Positions 16,011-26,259 of a DNA stretch of 64,000 nucleotides are shown here, piece after piece. The translations under genes were made by a program, and so were the position numbers. The notes under the pieces are model-generated. The model ran no database searches and had not been told where the DNA came from. It saw nothing but the letters and a program-made list of their open reading frames with translations. How positions within the stretch are numbered: the first letter of the stretch is position 1; every line of letters starts with the position of its first letter. The DNA comes from RUG14300 sp964391805 (GTDB taxonomy: Bacteria; Bacillota; Clostridia; Christensenellales; CAG-1252): contig CAYMNK010000003.1 in assembly GCA_964391805.1 (NCBI GenBank), positions 1-64,000 on the forward strand, given 5' to 3'.

Positions 16011-17810
16011 ATGAAAGTCGTTTTTAACAATGGAAGTCAAGGCGAATGTCCCGCTAACGAAGAATTGCATGTAATCAGACATACCGCCGCACATATCATG
16101 GCTCAAGCCATCAAAAGATTATATCCCCAAGCCGATTTCGCTTACGGCCCCGCAACCGAAAACGGATTCTATTATGATATTGATTTGTGCGACACCAAGT
16201 TAACGGATGCCGACTTACCCAAAATCGAGGACGAAATGCGTAAAATATGTAAGGAGAACCTACCTATTAAGGCGTTTTCGCTACCGAGAGAAGAAGCAAA
16301 GAAACTTATGCAGGAGCGTAACGAAAAATTCAAACTCGAGCATATCGACGACCTTGACGATTCCGCGATTATTTCATTCTATCAACAGGGCGAATACATC
16401 GATATGTGCGTTGGTCCGCACCTTGCATATACCAAGGCTTTAAAGGCATTTAAACTACTTCAAATTTCGGGTGCATACTGGAAAGGCGACGTAAATAATA
16501 AGATGCTTCAACGTATCAACGGTGTAGCTTTTGCGTCTAAAGAAGAACTCGAAGAATACCTCGTTCAAAGAGAAGAAGCACGTAAGAGAGATCACAACAA
16601 GATCGGTAGAGAACTCGAATACTTCACCACCGTCGATTGTATCGGTCAAGGATTACCGATTTTACTTCCTAAGGGTGCAAGAACCATTCAAAGAATGCAA
16701 AGATGGGTTGAAGACGTAGAGGAAGAAAACGGATACCTTTTGACCAAAACTCCCTTGATGGCAAAGAGAGAATTGTATAAGATTTCCGGTCACTGGGATC
16801 ACTATCTTGACGGAATGTTTGTAATGGGCGATCCAAATGACGAAACCAAGGAATGTTTCGCACTTAGACCTATGACATGCCCGTTCCAATACCAAGTATA
16901 TCTCAACAAACAACGCAGTTATAAGGATTTACCTATGAGATTCGGCGAAACCTCTACCTTATTTAGAAACGAGGATTCAGGAGAAATGCACGGATTGATA
17001 AGGGTTAGACAGTTCACGATTTCCGAGGGACACCTTGTACTTAGACCCGATCAACTCGAAGAAGAATTTAAAGGTTGTCTCGAATTATGCAAATATTTCC
17101 TCGGCACCGTAGGAATGCTCGACCGTTGTACATTTAGATTTTCTCAATGGGATCCCAACAACACTCAAAAATACGAAGGCACCAAAGAACAATGGGATGA
17201 AGCTCAAAGCTTAATGGCAAAGATTCTCGAGGACTTACACGTAGAACACACCATAGGTATCGACGAAGCCGCTTTCTACGGCCCGAAACTTGATATTCAA
17301 TATAAGAACGTATTCGGGAAGGAAGACACCATAGTAACCATCCAAATCGATATGTTGCTTGCCGAGAAATTCGGAATGTACTATGTGGATGCAGACGGAA
17401 AGAAAAAACTCCCCTACATTATTCACCGTACCAGTTTGGGTTGCTATGAGCGTACCCTCGCATACTTACTTGAAACCTATGCAGGCGCACTTCCTACTTG
17501 GCTCGCTCCCGAACAAGTTAGAATTTTGACAATCACAGATAGAGCTATAGAGTATGCAGAGAATGTGAAATCAAGACTTCATTCGTTAAAATATAGAGTA
17601 ACGCTTGACGACAGCTCTAATACATTAAAATACAAGATAAGAAACGCTCAACTCGAAAAAATCCCATATATGGTTATCATTGGTGATAAAGATATCGAAA
17701 ATAATACCGTATCCGTTCGTCATCGTTCGGGCGAGGATTTAGGATCTATATCCCTCGAGCAATTCGAAGCAATACTTGCCGATGTAGTCGACAACAAATT
17801 AAAGAAATAA
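16011..17810 (+). CDS. thrS: Threonyl-tRNA synthetase lacking the TGS domain
   Basis: A 599-residue class II synthetase charging tRNA-Thr. Editing-domain motif HTAAH (His24, His28) appears almost at once, so the usual N-terminal TGS domain of about 60 residues is missing and only a short strand (MKVVFNNG) remains. The catalytic core has MTCPF (zinc cysteine), motif 2 (TSTLFRNEDSGE) and motif 3 (GCYERTLAYLLE). The anticodon-binding domain begins at WLAPEQVRI. I chose the ATG at 16011, preceded by AAAAAGGAG. The longer in-frame start at 15930 would lie inside the T-box. It is controlled by the T-box leader and closed by a strong terminator. Confidence 0.95.
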   Translation: MKVVFNNGSQGECPANEELHVIRHTAAHIMAQAIKRLYPQADFAYGPATENGFYYDIDLCDTKLTDADLPKIEDEMRKICKENLPIKAFSLPREEAKKLMQERNEKFKLEHIDDLDDSAIISFYQQGEYIDMCVGPHLAYTKALKAFKLLQISGAYWKGDVNNKMLQRINGVAFASKEELEEYLVQREEARKRDHNKIGRELEYFTTVDCIGQGLPILLPKGARTIQRMQRWVEDVEEENGYLLTKTPLMAKRELYKISGHWDHYLDGMFVMGDPNDETKECFALRPMTCPFQYQVYLNKQRSYKDLPMRFGETSTLFRNEDSGEMHGLIRVRQFTISEGHLVLRPDQLEEEFKGCLELCKYFLGTVGMLDRCTFRFSQWDPNNTQKYEGTKEQWDEAQSLMAKILEDLHVEHTIGIDEAAFYGPKLDIQYKNVFGKEDTIVTIQIDMLLAEKFGMYYVDADGKKKLPYIIHRTSLGCYERTLAYLLETYAGALPTWLAPEQVRILTITDRAIEYAENVKSRLHSLKYRVTLDDSSNTLKYKIRNAQLEKIPYMVIIGDKDIENNTVSVRHRSGEDLGSISLEQFEAILADVVDNKLKK

Positions 17811-17823
17811 TACATTATTTGTA

Positions 17824-17854
17824 CAAAAAAAATCGGGTTCGTCCCGATTTTTTT
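17824..17854 (+). terminator. Terminator of thrS
   Basis: ATCGGG (17832-17837) pairs with CCCGAT (17843-17848), extended by A/T pairs and a T run. It lies 14 nt after the stop codon. Confidence 0.85.
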
Positions 17855-17909
17855 ATGTCCAAAACTGCCATAAAGAAGCATTAAGTTTAAGTTTTAAACT
17901 TATTTTTTA

Positions 17910-18000
17910 CAAGGATTTAGATACCGACGCGCTGCATCGCTGCTACTCTCATGTTTTTTGCTCAGTGTGACCAGAATGCAAATTCTACTTACGCGATATA
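17910..18000 (+). repeat. Partial dispersed repeat (block 2 remnant)
   Basis: Contains GGATTTAGATACCGACGC and GCATCG followed by a degraded GCTCAGTGTGAC phrase, matching block 2 of the repeat family but without block 1. The rest of 17855-18212 is AT-rich and shows no gene. Confidence 0.55.
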
Positions 18001-18212
18001 TTGTTTCGCAGAGCTGTGGATTTTTTTAGTAATTATATTTATAAGTCATTCGTAATAATTATACCCATATTTAACTTAAACTTTCAAATGAAATAAATTT
18101 ATTCATTATTTCCTAAAATGGTTGCTAAAAAATCATCTCACAGTACATTGTTTTTCCTTCAAAAATGTCTTTATATAAACTTATCAAAAATGGTTGAGTT
18201 AACCCAAAGGTC

Positions 18213-18241
18213 TTGATTTGTTATTAGGGGAAAAGTATACT
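18213..18241 (+). promoter_or_regulatory. Promoter of the riboside-utilisation operon
   Basis: TTGATT (18213-18218) and TATACT (18236-18241) are 17 nt apart, with a start predicted near 18248. The imperfect match fits a regulated promoter. The operon's AraC protein is the obvious candidate regulator. Confidence 0.55.
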
Positions 18242-18321
18242 ATATTCGTAGATGAAATGCTCGTTTTGCCAATAAAAAATTGAGCATTAAAATGAAACAC
18301 AAATTTTTTAGGAGGAATATA

Positions 18322-21168
18322 ATGAGAAAGATAAAACATTTTTGGTTATTGTTTTTGGTGACTATTCTCGCTATGACTATTGCATCATCTGTGATAGTTG
18401 CATCGGCAGAAGGCACCGTATCAACAAGTACAATCGATGCATGGAAATTCGGAGGTGGTTGGGGAATCGACTCGAGCTATACCTCTAACGGCGTGCTTGT
18501 AACAGTTCCCGGTGCAGATACCGTTGGTAGTGGTGACGCGTGGAGTTACAAGGCTAAAATTCCCAATGACGATTCGATGATGCCCGCCTTTTCAATCGCT
18601 GACGGACAAGCTGTAATTATCGAGATTTCGGTGAAGTACTTCAATAGTGACGGAACTGAGGTAACGAAATCACAAAACAGCGATGCTCTCGATATTTACA
18701 TTCACAATGCAAGTGATAATTCTCAAGTCGGATTGCTTCGTATCTGGACCGGGAGCGAAAGCGCAACAAACGGTAACCACTCATATCAGGTTATGAGCTC
18801 CAATTGGGATAATAAAGGAGCGGAATACTGGATCATGGGCGATGCAACCGCAGAATCCAAGTTTACTATTAAATTTGACAAAGAAAACTTTATTTCCTCC
18901 TATGTCGGCGGACAAGAGGGTATGGTTCCTCTCGGCAACGATGAAATTATCGCAGACCGAAAAGAAGCATTGAAAAACGTTGACAAAATCTATTTCAAAA
19001 TAGGTGGAGAAAACGGCTTTACCAACAGTACCGAAATAACAATTCGTAGCATTAACGGTCAATCCTTAGCAAATAACAACGGAGAATTTACCGATACTAT
19101 TGCTCCCGTATTTTTACCTGCAAATGTAGACCAAACTCTCAACATGGGCGAGTCTTATACAATCCCCACCGTAGCACACGATTTATTGAGCGATGTTACT
19201 TACTCACTTAAAATAGGCGAAAATACTATCGAAGGTAAAGAATTTACACCCAATGAACCCGGTGAGATGAAGGTCACGTTGGTTGCAACAGACTCAGCCG
19301 GAAATTCATCCGAGAAGGAATACACCTTCAATGTAGTTTCTACGATTGCCGAGCCTACAATTAAATCTGTACCGACTATAGAAGGTAAGGCAGTTTCATA
19401 TTTCGAATCAATCGTTTTCGATGCTCCCGAATATGAAGATGAAACAGGTACAGGAACAGTAGTCCTAAAGATTACAAAAGGTGAAGATGAGATAACCCTT
19501 CAACAAAATGAATCGGGTAAATTTGTATATTTGATTACAAGCGACTTTGTTGCAGGTGATTATACCTTCGTTTATGAGGTTACAAACTCCGCAGGATCCG
19601 TTTCTTCAGAGCCTCAGACAGTAGCTTTCACAATAAACGATGTTAATCGCGCAGATTTTATTACCGAGGTTGACAGCAAAATGTTGGCGCAATATCTTTC
19701 AGAAGGAATCTATTTGAGTGCATTAAAGCCATGGGCTCAATTTTCATTGGGTGAATTTGACATTTCCGAAGGTCTTGACGTTAAATTTATCGTCAACCCA
19801 ACAACCCTAAACGGAGATGTAAATAATACCGTTTCCGTTGAAATCTGGCTTGTTAATGCCGATGACGATGCATATAGAGTTAGGTATCGTGTATGGGTTT
19901 CACACTCAGGCGCAGATTGTGCAACAAATGTCTATATCTCTACCGACGGAAAAAATTATACCGATATTACCGATACAGGCTGGATTTCACGTTTGGTTGA
20001 TGATGTTGAAGGACAATACCATATGTCATTCAATATGGAGGATACATTCGTTGGTGAGCGCACAGGCGGTATGACGCGTGTAGATAACGCATATGAGCAA
20101 TTAGTTGCATTCTTTGAGAGCTGTCCGTCCAACAACTTCGTTCTTTATATGGACGCAGGTCAGTTAAATGTTTCATCCGGCAACTATGAGTTTATCCTTA
20201 CAGAACTCAACGGTCAAAACTTAGCCGGTGAAGAAATTGTCTGGAATGATGCTTACCTTAGCGTAAAAACAGATATACCGAGCAAGATCGAGAAAGATTC
20301 GAGTTTGTCAATTTCCGCATATGCAAAGGATATACGTGGCGATGTTACGCTAAGTTTGTCCGTTGTTGCTCCGGACGGTACAACCGAAAACCTTACAATG
20401 ATAGACGGCGCTATTGACTATACCTTTAGCCAACTTGGCGAATACAAACTGACAATATCTACCCAAGGATTAAATAATGAAACAGTTGAAGAATCCTTTG
20501 TAGTAGTTGCTAAAAGTGAAATCGATCCGATTGTAATTACACTTGAGGGTAAATATCAGGAAACCTATGAACAAAACGGCTCTGTGGCAATCCTTCCTGT
20601 AACATACTCGGAAAATGTAGTTAATAGTTCTATCACGATTTTACGTCCATCGGGTGAATCGGTAGTCGTAGCTGTAGGCGATACATTCACATTTGCTAAT
20701 CCCGGTATATATGTGATTACATATTTGGGACAAGATGCGGCACAACCCACAGTCAACGAAAACAGTATCGCTGTAACAATCAACGTATATGATACCAAAA
20801 ATCCTGAAATATCGGTTAACGTATCGGACAAAGCAACCGTCGGAGAAAGCATTATACCCGAAATTACAGTAAGCGACGATAGCGAATGTGACGTTACTGT
20901 CAGTTTGGAAAAACCTGACGGCACATCGATTAAGCTTAATGCATCTAATCAATATGAATTCACCCCCGAAGAAGAAGGCTCTTACACACTAAAGATTGTT
21001 GCCGAGGATCTTTACGGTAATAAAGCAACCGAAACAAGGACAATTTCCGTTGAAAAGGCTTCCAACGGATCTATAGGAATTATTATTGCAATTGTAGCTG
21101 CAGTTGTTGTTATTGCCGCAGGTGTAGCAGTCATATTAATTGTTAAGAAAAAAAAGAGCCAAAAATAA
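18322..21168 (+). CDS. Large surface protein with Ig-like domains and C-terminal anchor
   Basis: A 948-residue exported protein. It has an N-terminal signal peptide (cut near residue 29, after ASA), two related beta-rich lectin-like domains of about 220 residues (about 30-250 and 450-680), at least five Ig/PKD-like domains (IAPVFLPANVD, EPTIKSVPTIEG, and three near the C-terminus), one C-terminal membrane helix and a lysine-rich tail. AGGAGGA precedes the ATG at 18322, so I prefer it over the in-frame start at 18280. No catalytic domain is recognised. It heads the operon of glycosidase-like lipoproteins and probably binds substrate at the cell surface. The lectin role is inference. Confidence 0.75.
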   Translation: MRKIKHFWLLFLVTILAMTIASSVIVASAEGTVSTSTIDAWKFGGGWGIDSSYTSNGVLVTVPGADTVGSGDAWSYKAKIPNDDSMMPAFSIADGQAVIIEISVKYFNSDGTEVTKSQNSDALDIYIHNASDNSQVGLLRIWTGSESATNGNHSYQVMSSNWDNKGAEYWIMGDATAESKFTIKFDKENFISSYVGGQEGMVPLGNDEIIADRKEALKNVDKIYFKIGGENGFTNSTEITIRSINGQSLANNNGEFTDTIAPVFLPANVDQTLNMGESYTIPTVAHDLLSDVTYSLKIGENTIEGKEFTPNEPGEMKVTLVATDSAGNSSEKEYTFNVVSTIAEPTIKSVPTIEGKAVSYFESIVFDAPEYEDETGTGTVVLKITKGEDEITLQQNESGKFVYLITSDFVAGDYTFVYEVTNSAGSVSSEPQTVAFTINDVNRADFITEVDSKMLAQYLSEGIYLSALKPWAQFSLGEFDISEGLDVKFIVNPTTLNGDVNNTVSVEIWLVNADDDAYRVRYRVWVSHSGADCATNVYISTDGKNYTDITDTGWISRLVDDVEGQYHMSFNMEDTFVGERTGGMTRVDNAYEQLVAFFESCPSNNFVLYMDAGQLNVSSGNYEFILTELNGQNLAGEEIVWNDAYLSVKTDIPSKIEKDSSLSISAYAKDIRGDVTLSLSVVAPDGTTENLTMIDGAIDYTFSQLGEYKLTISTQGLNNETVEESFVVVAKSEIDPIVITLEGKYQETYEQNGSVAILPVTYSENVVNSSITILRPSGESVVVAVGDTFTFANPGIYVITYLGQDAAQPTVNENSIAVTINVYDTKNPEISVNVSDKATVGESIIPEITVSDDSECDVTVSLEKPDGTSIKLNASNQYEFTPEEEGSYTLKIVAEDLYGNKATETRTISVEKASNGSIGIIIAIVAAVVVIAAGVAVILIVKKKKSQK

Positions 21169-21187
21169 GAATTAAAAGGAGCTATGA

Positions 21188-22924
21188 ATGTTAGATCATA
21201 AGAAAGAATATCTTATTGCGTTAATATCCATTTTGCTTGTTATTATGTTGCTGGGAGCAGGTTGTGCACCCGGCAACAACCCTAATAATCCTATTGAGGA
21301 TGACCGGCCAAATGACCCCATAATCGTGGATACAGATAAGCAAGATCCTCTTTATGATGGTAGTACCGTAAAAGTATCGGAGCTTGTATCTACAGAATAC
21401 GGCTCTCACATACAGGTCGACGGTGAGGATTTTTTGTATATTGGCGCACAAATTCGTATAGACGCATTGATGAATTGCGACAAACTGTCGTACGAGCAAG
21501 TTGGCAATTTATTCTACGAAGCTTCTCGCTTAGGTGTAACTTGTGTTCAAATACCTGTAGAATGGGCTAAAATCGAACTCGAAGAGGATGAATTTGATTT
21601 TACTTATCTCTACTATATGATGAAATTTGCAAATCAATATGATTTAAAAATGGAATTTTTGTGGTACGGTACCAATATGTGTGGCGACACTCATTCATAC
21701 ACTGTACCCGATTATATTTTGCGTGATGGTAAAACCTATCCCAAGTTTGACGCTCTCCGTACCGGAGAATTTTGGTCTTACTATGGAATTATGTGGTTCC
21801 TTGACTTCGATAACGAGAACTTAATTGAACGCGAGAGCAATGCCATAGCAAAGATGATGGATTATATTTACGAATATGATTCCACACACGGTGCAAAAAA
21901 GCCTGTCATAGGCATACAAGTTCTCAACGAGCCCGATATCTTTATTAGATGGCGTGTACCCGAACAAGAGGTATTATCATCCGTTACCGGTGAGATAATG
22001 ACCGAGGAAGAGGCGTATACAAAGATTTGTAATAGTCTTAATGCTTTGGGAAAAACTGTTAAGGAAGGCAAATATCAAGTTTATACACGAGTCAATCTTG
22101 CATCGAGCACAAATTCGGACTCTATTGGAAATACAGGCGGAATCTGGAGTAACGGCGTTGTTAAGGATGCTCCCGAATTTGCCAAGCTTTTCCAATCATT
22201 AGAGTACATTGATTTTGTCGGTGATGACACATACACATCAAGCATTTTGAACAACAAGGGTATTGTCTCGATGTACTCAACAAAACTCGAGGGCAATTTC
22301 GGACAAATTGCCGAAAACAACGGTAGTTATTCCAATACGGCATCGTTGATTCTAACGGCAATTTCTCAACACGGAGGATACTCTATCTATGACCTTATTA
22401 CCTCACCTTTCTTTGTTAAAAACGGAACGGGTAGCGTAGATCAAGGTATTTTGAGTTTTGCAGAAGGAACGTTTGACAGTGTCGTCGAAAAAGCACATTG
22501 GCAACAAACACATGACCTAATAATAGGACTACGTTCGGTTGCTCACGAAATTTATCGGGTATCTATAGAAGACTTTGCTTGCTTTAATTTAGCAACAGAT
22601 AACGCAAAACAAGTAACAGAACAAGTAATTTCAACCACTCATACAATATTGAATTTCAAGACTGAAAACGGCGCTATAGGTTTCGCTATCGATTGTGGAA
22701 CACATATTGACGTATATACAACCGAAAACGCAACCTTGACAATCAGTGGCGCAACGATAACAGCTGTCGAAACAGGCACATATAGTTCAAACGGAATCTT
22801 TACATCTTCCGAAAGCCTTGGTACAGATGCTACGATCAACCTTTCAGCATGTACGCTATATCGCATCTCCTATAAGGATGCCGGTGTACAAAAATCAACC
22901 ACATGGGATGCAATAGGAGGTTAA
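21188..22924 (+). CDS. Glycosidase-like lipoprotein, paralog 1
   Basis: A 578-residue surface lipoprotein (lipid Cys26, lipobox GAGC). A TIM-barrel of the clan GH-A type is suggested by EWAKIELEEDEFDF early on, the acid/base motif QVLNEPD (Asn247-Glu248) and the nucleophile candidate Glu376 in IAENNG. A C-terminal beta domain of about 130 residues follows. It shares NMCGDTHSYTVPDYI and many other positions with the two genes downstream. I cannot name an exact GH family; it resembles GH35/GH42-like or DUF4978-like proteins. It should cut a glycoside outside the cell and feed the transporter of the same operon. Substrate unknown. Confidence 0.65.
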   Translation: MLDHKKEYLIALISILLVIMLLGAGCAPGNNPNNPIEDDRPNDPIIVDTDKQDPLYDGSTVKVSELVSTEYGSHIQVDGEDFLYIGAQIRIDALMNCDKLSYEQVGNLFYEASRLGVTCVQIPVEWAKIELEEDEFDFTYLYYMMKFANQYDLKMEFLWYGTNMCGDTHSYTVPDYILRDGKTYPKFDALRTGEFWSYYGIMWFLDFDNENLIERESNAIAKMMDYIYEYDSTHGAKKPVIGIQVLNEPDIFIRWRVPEQEVLSSVTGEIMTEEEAYTKICNSLNALGKTVKEGKYQVYTRVNLASSTNSDSIGNTGGIWSNGVVKDAPEFAKLFQSLEYIDFVGDDTYTSSILNNKGIVSMYSTKLEGNFGQIAENNGSYSNTASLILTAISQHGGYSIYDLITSPFFVKNGTGSVDQGILSFAEGTFDSVVEKAHWQQTHDLIIGLRSVAHEIYRVSIEDFACFNLATDNAKQVTEQVISTTHTILNFKTENGAIGFAIDCGTHIDVYTTENATLTISGATITAVETGTYSSNGIFTSSESLGTDATINLSACTLYRISYKDAGVQKSTTWDAIGG

Positions 22925-22926
22925 AA

Positions 22927-24585
22927 ATGAAAAAGTTCACAAAATTAATTCCTCTTTTGCTTGTCATATGCTTCGTACTTTCATCGTGCGCGGTTGTAAG
23001 CACGACAAACAACGAGATAAAAAATATTACGGATAAATACGACCAGCCGTATAATGCGAGCACTTCTACGAGTGGCAAGGGCGTTTTGCTTAATCGTCAA
23101 TCGGTGCCGATTATAATGACCTCTGCACTTTTGAGAACGGATTTATTGGTAAATGCCGATTTTCTACAGCCTTCAGAAATGGAGGACTACTTTGCGATAG
23201 CCAAGGAAACCAATCTTAATACATTAGAATTAACTTTAATGTGGAGTCAAATCGAACCCGAAAAGGATGCTTATGATTTTTCCGCTCTTGAAGTCTATCT
23301 CAATTATGCTAAAACGTATAATTTAAAACTTAATATCGAATGGTACGGAAGTTTTGTAGACGGTGAAACACATACTGCCAATATACCCGACTATATTGCC
23401 GACGATCACGATACCTATCCACTTATAGCGGACCTGTATGATTTTGCCAACTACGGAAGATGCTGTATTATGGACTGGACAAATGAAAATTTGCTTGAAA
23501 GAGAAAGTCTTGCACTTTGGAACACTATGAACTTTATTTACGAATGGAACCAAAACAACGATCACTATGATCCGGTCATTATGGTTCAAATCGGACAGGG
23601 CACAGATCGTTTCCAGCGTTGGAGAATAGAGGCTTACAACATAATCGATGATGATGGTTCTACTATGTCCCAAGAAAAGGCATGGAGCATGGTGCAGACT
23701 TACATCAATGAAATGGCACGAGCCGTAAAGTATTCATCCTACAAGGCGTTAACTCGCGTTGAATTTTGCGAGCAAACTGCGGTTGTAAACTATGTTAGAG
23801 ATATTGAAAAGCTCGAATATGTAGATGTAGTATCACCCACATATTTGCACGAGATTTCCTCAACGAAGAACGGTATTAAATCATTTGCTGACGAATACTC
23901 CGAAATGTTCATTATGAATGCGGAAAATTGGGCGTCGGATCTTAACGAGCGCCAAATATTAGCCACGTTCGGAATGGGTGCAAGCGGATATGTATCTTAT
24001 CAGCTTTCCAGCCCGAGGTATTATCCTGAATCGCCTAATGGTGCACTTTACAGTCGATATAACCCGGACGGACAAACTTTGTCTGAAAAATTTACGGAAA
24101 AGGGTACTCGCGCAACAACAACAGCTTCGATAAACGGAGCGTTACTCAAGGCATATATAGCGGTAGCCAATGCGCCACGATCACTGTTTGCAACATTTGG
24201 ACTTAACAATTTGTTAAATAACAAAACAGGCGAAGAAAGGACTCAAAACATTTACCTATCCAATGGAATTTTGCTTACCTATTCTAACCCTGAGAATGCA
24301 ATAGGCTTTGCTATATATGACGAAAACTATATTTACGCTTGGTCAAATGCGGATGCAGAATTGATTATTTTAAATTGCACCCTAACAGTTTGTCAAAAAG
24401 GTTCCTTCGACGAAGATGGCGAATGGATCAACGATGGCAACGTAATGCTTAGCAATAATACCACGCTTTCCTGTGAGTCGGGTATTGTATATCGCATCCG
24501 CGTCGGCAATGTTTCCTCATTGCCATCCTCTGCTACACTTAAGGAGCAAGGTTTCCTCTCTCCGCTCGACAGCATAAGAGGATAG
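22927..24585 (+). CDS. Glycosidase-like lipoprotein, paralog 2, acid/base motif lost
   Basis: A 552-residue lipoprotein (lipid Cys21) homologous to its neighbours throughout. The conserved Asn-Glu of the acid/base position is replaced by Gly223-Gln224 in MVQIGQGTD, while the nucleophile-position Glu333 (NAENW) is kept. It is therefore probably a carbohydrate-binding or altered-mechanism protein and not a standard retaining hydrolase. I chose the ATG at 22927, with GGAGG 7 nt before it; the upstream in-frame start overlaps paralog 1. The gap to paralog 1 is only 2 nt. Confidence 0.65.
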   Translation: MKKFTKLIPLLLVICFVLSSCAVVSTTNNEIKNITDKYDQPYNASTSTSGKGVLLNRQSVPIIMTSALLRTDLLVNADFLQPSEMEDYFAIAKETNLNTLELTLMWSQIEPEKDAYDFSALEVYLNYAKTYNLKLNIEWYGSFVDGETHTANIPDYIADDHDTYPLIADLYDFANYGRCCIMDWTNENLLERESLALWNTMNFIYEWNQNNDHYDPVIMVQIGQGTDRFQRWRIEAYNIIDDDGSTMSQEKAWSMVQTYINEMARAVKYSSYKALTRVEFCEQTAVVNYVRDIEKLEYVDVVSPTYLHEISSTKNGIKSFADEYSEMFIMNAENWASDLNERQILATFGMGASGYVSYQLSSPRYYPESPNGALYSRYNPDGQTLSEKFTEKGTRATTTASINGALLKAYIAVANAPRSLFATFGLNNLLNNKTGEERTQNIYLSNGILLTYSNPENAIGFAIYDENYIYAWSNADAELIILNCTLTVCQKGSFDEDGEWINDGNVMLSNNTTLSCESGIVYRIRVGNVSSLPSSATLKEQGFLSPLDSIRG

Positions 24586-24591
24586 TAACAT

Positions 24592-26247
24592 ATGAGAAAA
24601 GCCCTTGTGATTTTTATATGCATTCTATTAATATCACAATTGTTTATACTGACAGCCTGTAATCGGGCTGTCAGTCCTAATGAAGAAAATCCTAAGGATG
24701 TTGAAGAAGGAGGTGTAACGTTAGTGTCTAAGATTTGTACTCTTCCTAACGGAAAGACATATTTAGAGGTAGACGGTAAACCATATACGCTAATTGGAGC
24801 ACAGTTGCGCGTAGACGGCTTATATAATAGGAATCAAAGTTTAACCGACGCTCCTCAGCCTGTTACAGACGATGAATTAAGAAAGTATTTTGAGAAAGCA
24901 AAGGAACTTGGTATAAACACTTTGTCACTTGCTTTAGAATGGAGTAAAATTGAGATTGAAAAGGATTGCTATGACTTTACGCTCGTGGACAAGCTTTTGA
25001 AACTTACAAATGATTTCGGTCTTAAATGTGAATTTCTATGGTTTTCCACGAATATGTGCGGAGACGGACATGGATTTTGTGTTCCGTCCTATATCATAGA
25101 TGATCCCGAAAACTATCCGCGCTTATCTGCAGAAAACACCTATTACTCCAATATGTATGGAGATATTTTTTATCTCGTCCTGAATAACCCTTTACTTATG
25201 GAGCGCGAGAGCTTAGTCCTTACCGCGTTAATGGAACATGTTGACAATTGGAATAAAAACAACGATTCGCTAAATCCACTTATCGGTATACAAATTCACA
25301 ACGAATCGGATGGACTTCTAAGATGGAGATTAAATCAAAAAAATCTATCCTACGGAGATACCCCGATAACACCCAAAGAACTTTGGCAAATGACGCTCGA
25401 TGCGTTAGACAATGCCGGTAAAGCCGTAAAAAACGCTAACTATAAAATATACACGCGCTGTAATATAACTACAAGCTTTGGCGTCGGAGAATTTCCTGAG
25501 TGGGCAGGATTGGGTTTTTCACCTTTAGATATTTTACACTTGGAAGGAATTGACATGATCGGTGATGACCCGTACACAACCAATCCTACAGCGATCAACA
25601 GCACGGTCAAAAAATATTCAGTTGATGGAAATTATCCGCATATAGCCGAAAATATGGGGGATTATGGTTCAACCCCATCAATGATACTTTCGGCATATCA
25701 AGCCGGCGGTGCATATATGCTTTATGATTTAGCAACACCGCAGTATTTTGTATATATCAATAAAGGAAGCTCTTACCATATGGATCAAGGAATCTTGAAT
25801 CCTGATTTAACTTACAAGGCTCACACCGCACAAACCGCTTGTATAATTAAGGGAATTGCAAGCATGGGGAGTATTCTCCCACTCATCTCGTCGGAAAACT
25901 TTGCCGCTTTCAATGTGTTGACAGAACAGCCGCGTGAGGTTAATACACAAACCATATGCACTTCATCACTATCGATTACCTACAACACGGACTTAGGCGG
26001 AATTGCCTTTGCAATCGAACATGAGGGCTGTCTTTACCTATATTCAACCACGGCATGTACTTTTACTATAAACAATGCAGTTTATGTGATGAGAGGTGAA
26101 ACGGGCTATTTCGACGGAAGTGAGTTTGTAGTCGAAGACGATGCTTACATCGGCGCCCCTATTTCGTTAGAAAGCGGAAAGCTGATGCGCATCCGTATTA
26201 GAGAAATCAAACAGTCGGTTACATCGACAACGTGTGATAATGTATAA
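24592..26247 (+). CDS. Glycosidase-like lipoprotein, paralog 3
   Basis: A 551-residue lipoprotein (lipid Cys23, context LTAC) of the same family as the two preceding genes. The acid/base pair Asn237-Glu238 (IQIHNESD) and nucleophile candidate Glu353 (IAENMG) are intact, so it should be active. It shares the segment LWFSTNMCGDGHGFCVPSYI and the C-terminal beta domain. It sits 6 nt after paralog 2 and 12 nt before the AraC gene. Likely an extracellular glycoside hydrolase acting with paralog 1. Exact family and substrate not assignable from sequence alone. Confidence 0.65.
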   Translation: MRKALVIFICILLISQLFILTACNRAVSPNEENPKDVEEGGVTLVSKICTLPNGKTYLEVDGKPYTLIGAQLRVDGLYNRNQSLTDAPQPVTDDELRKYFEKAKELGINTLSLALEWSKIEIEKDCYDFTLVDKLLKLTNDFGLKCEFLWFSTNMCGDGHGFCVPSYIIDDPENYPRLSAENTYYSNMYGDIFYLVLNNPLLMERESLVLTALMEHVDNWNKNNDSLNPLIGIQIHNESDGLLRWRLNQKNLSYGDTPITPKELWQMTLDALDNAGKAVKNANYKIYTRCNITTSFGVGEFPEWAGLGFSPLDILHLEGIDMIGDDPYTTNPTAINSTVKKYSVDGNYPHIAENMGDYGSTPSMILSAYQAGGAYMLYDLATPQYFVYINKGSSYHMDQGILNPDLTYKAHTAQTACIIKGIASMGSILPLISSENFAAFNVLTEQPREVNTQTICTSSLSITYNTDLGGIAFAIEHEGCLYLYSTTACTFTINNAVYVMRGETGYFDGSEFVVEDDAYIGAPISLESGKLMRIRIREIKQSVTSTTCDNV

Positions 26248-26259
26248 AGGAAAACAAAT

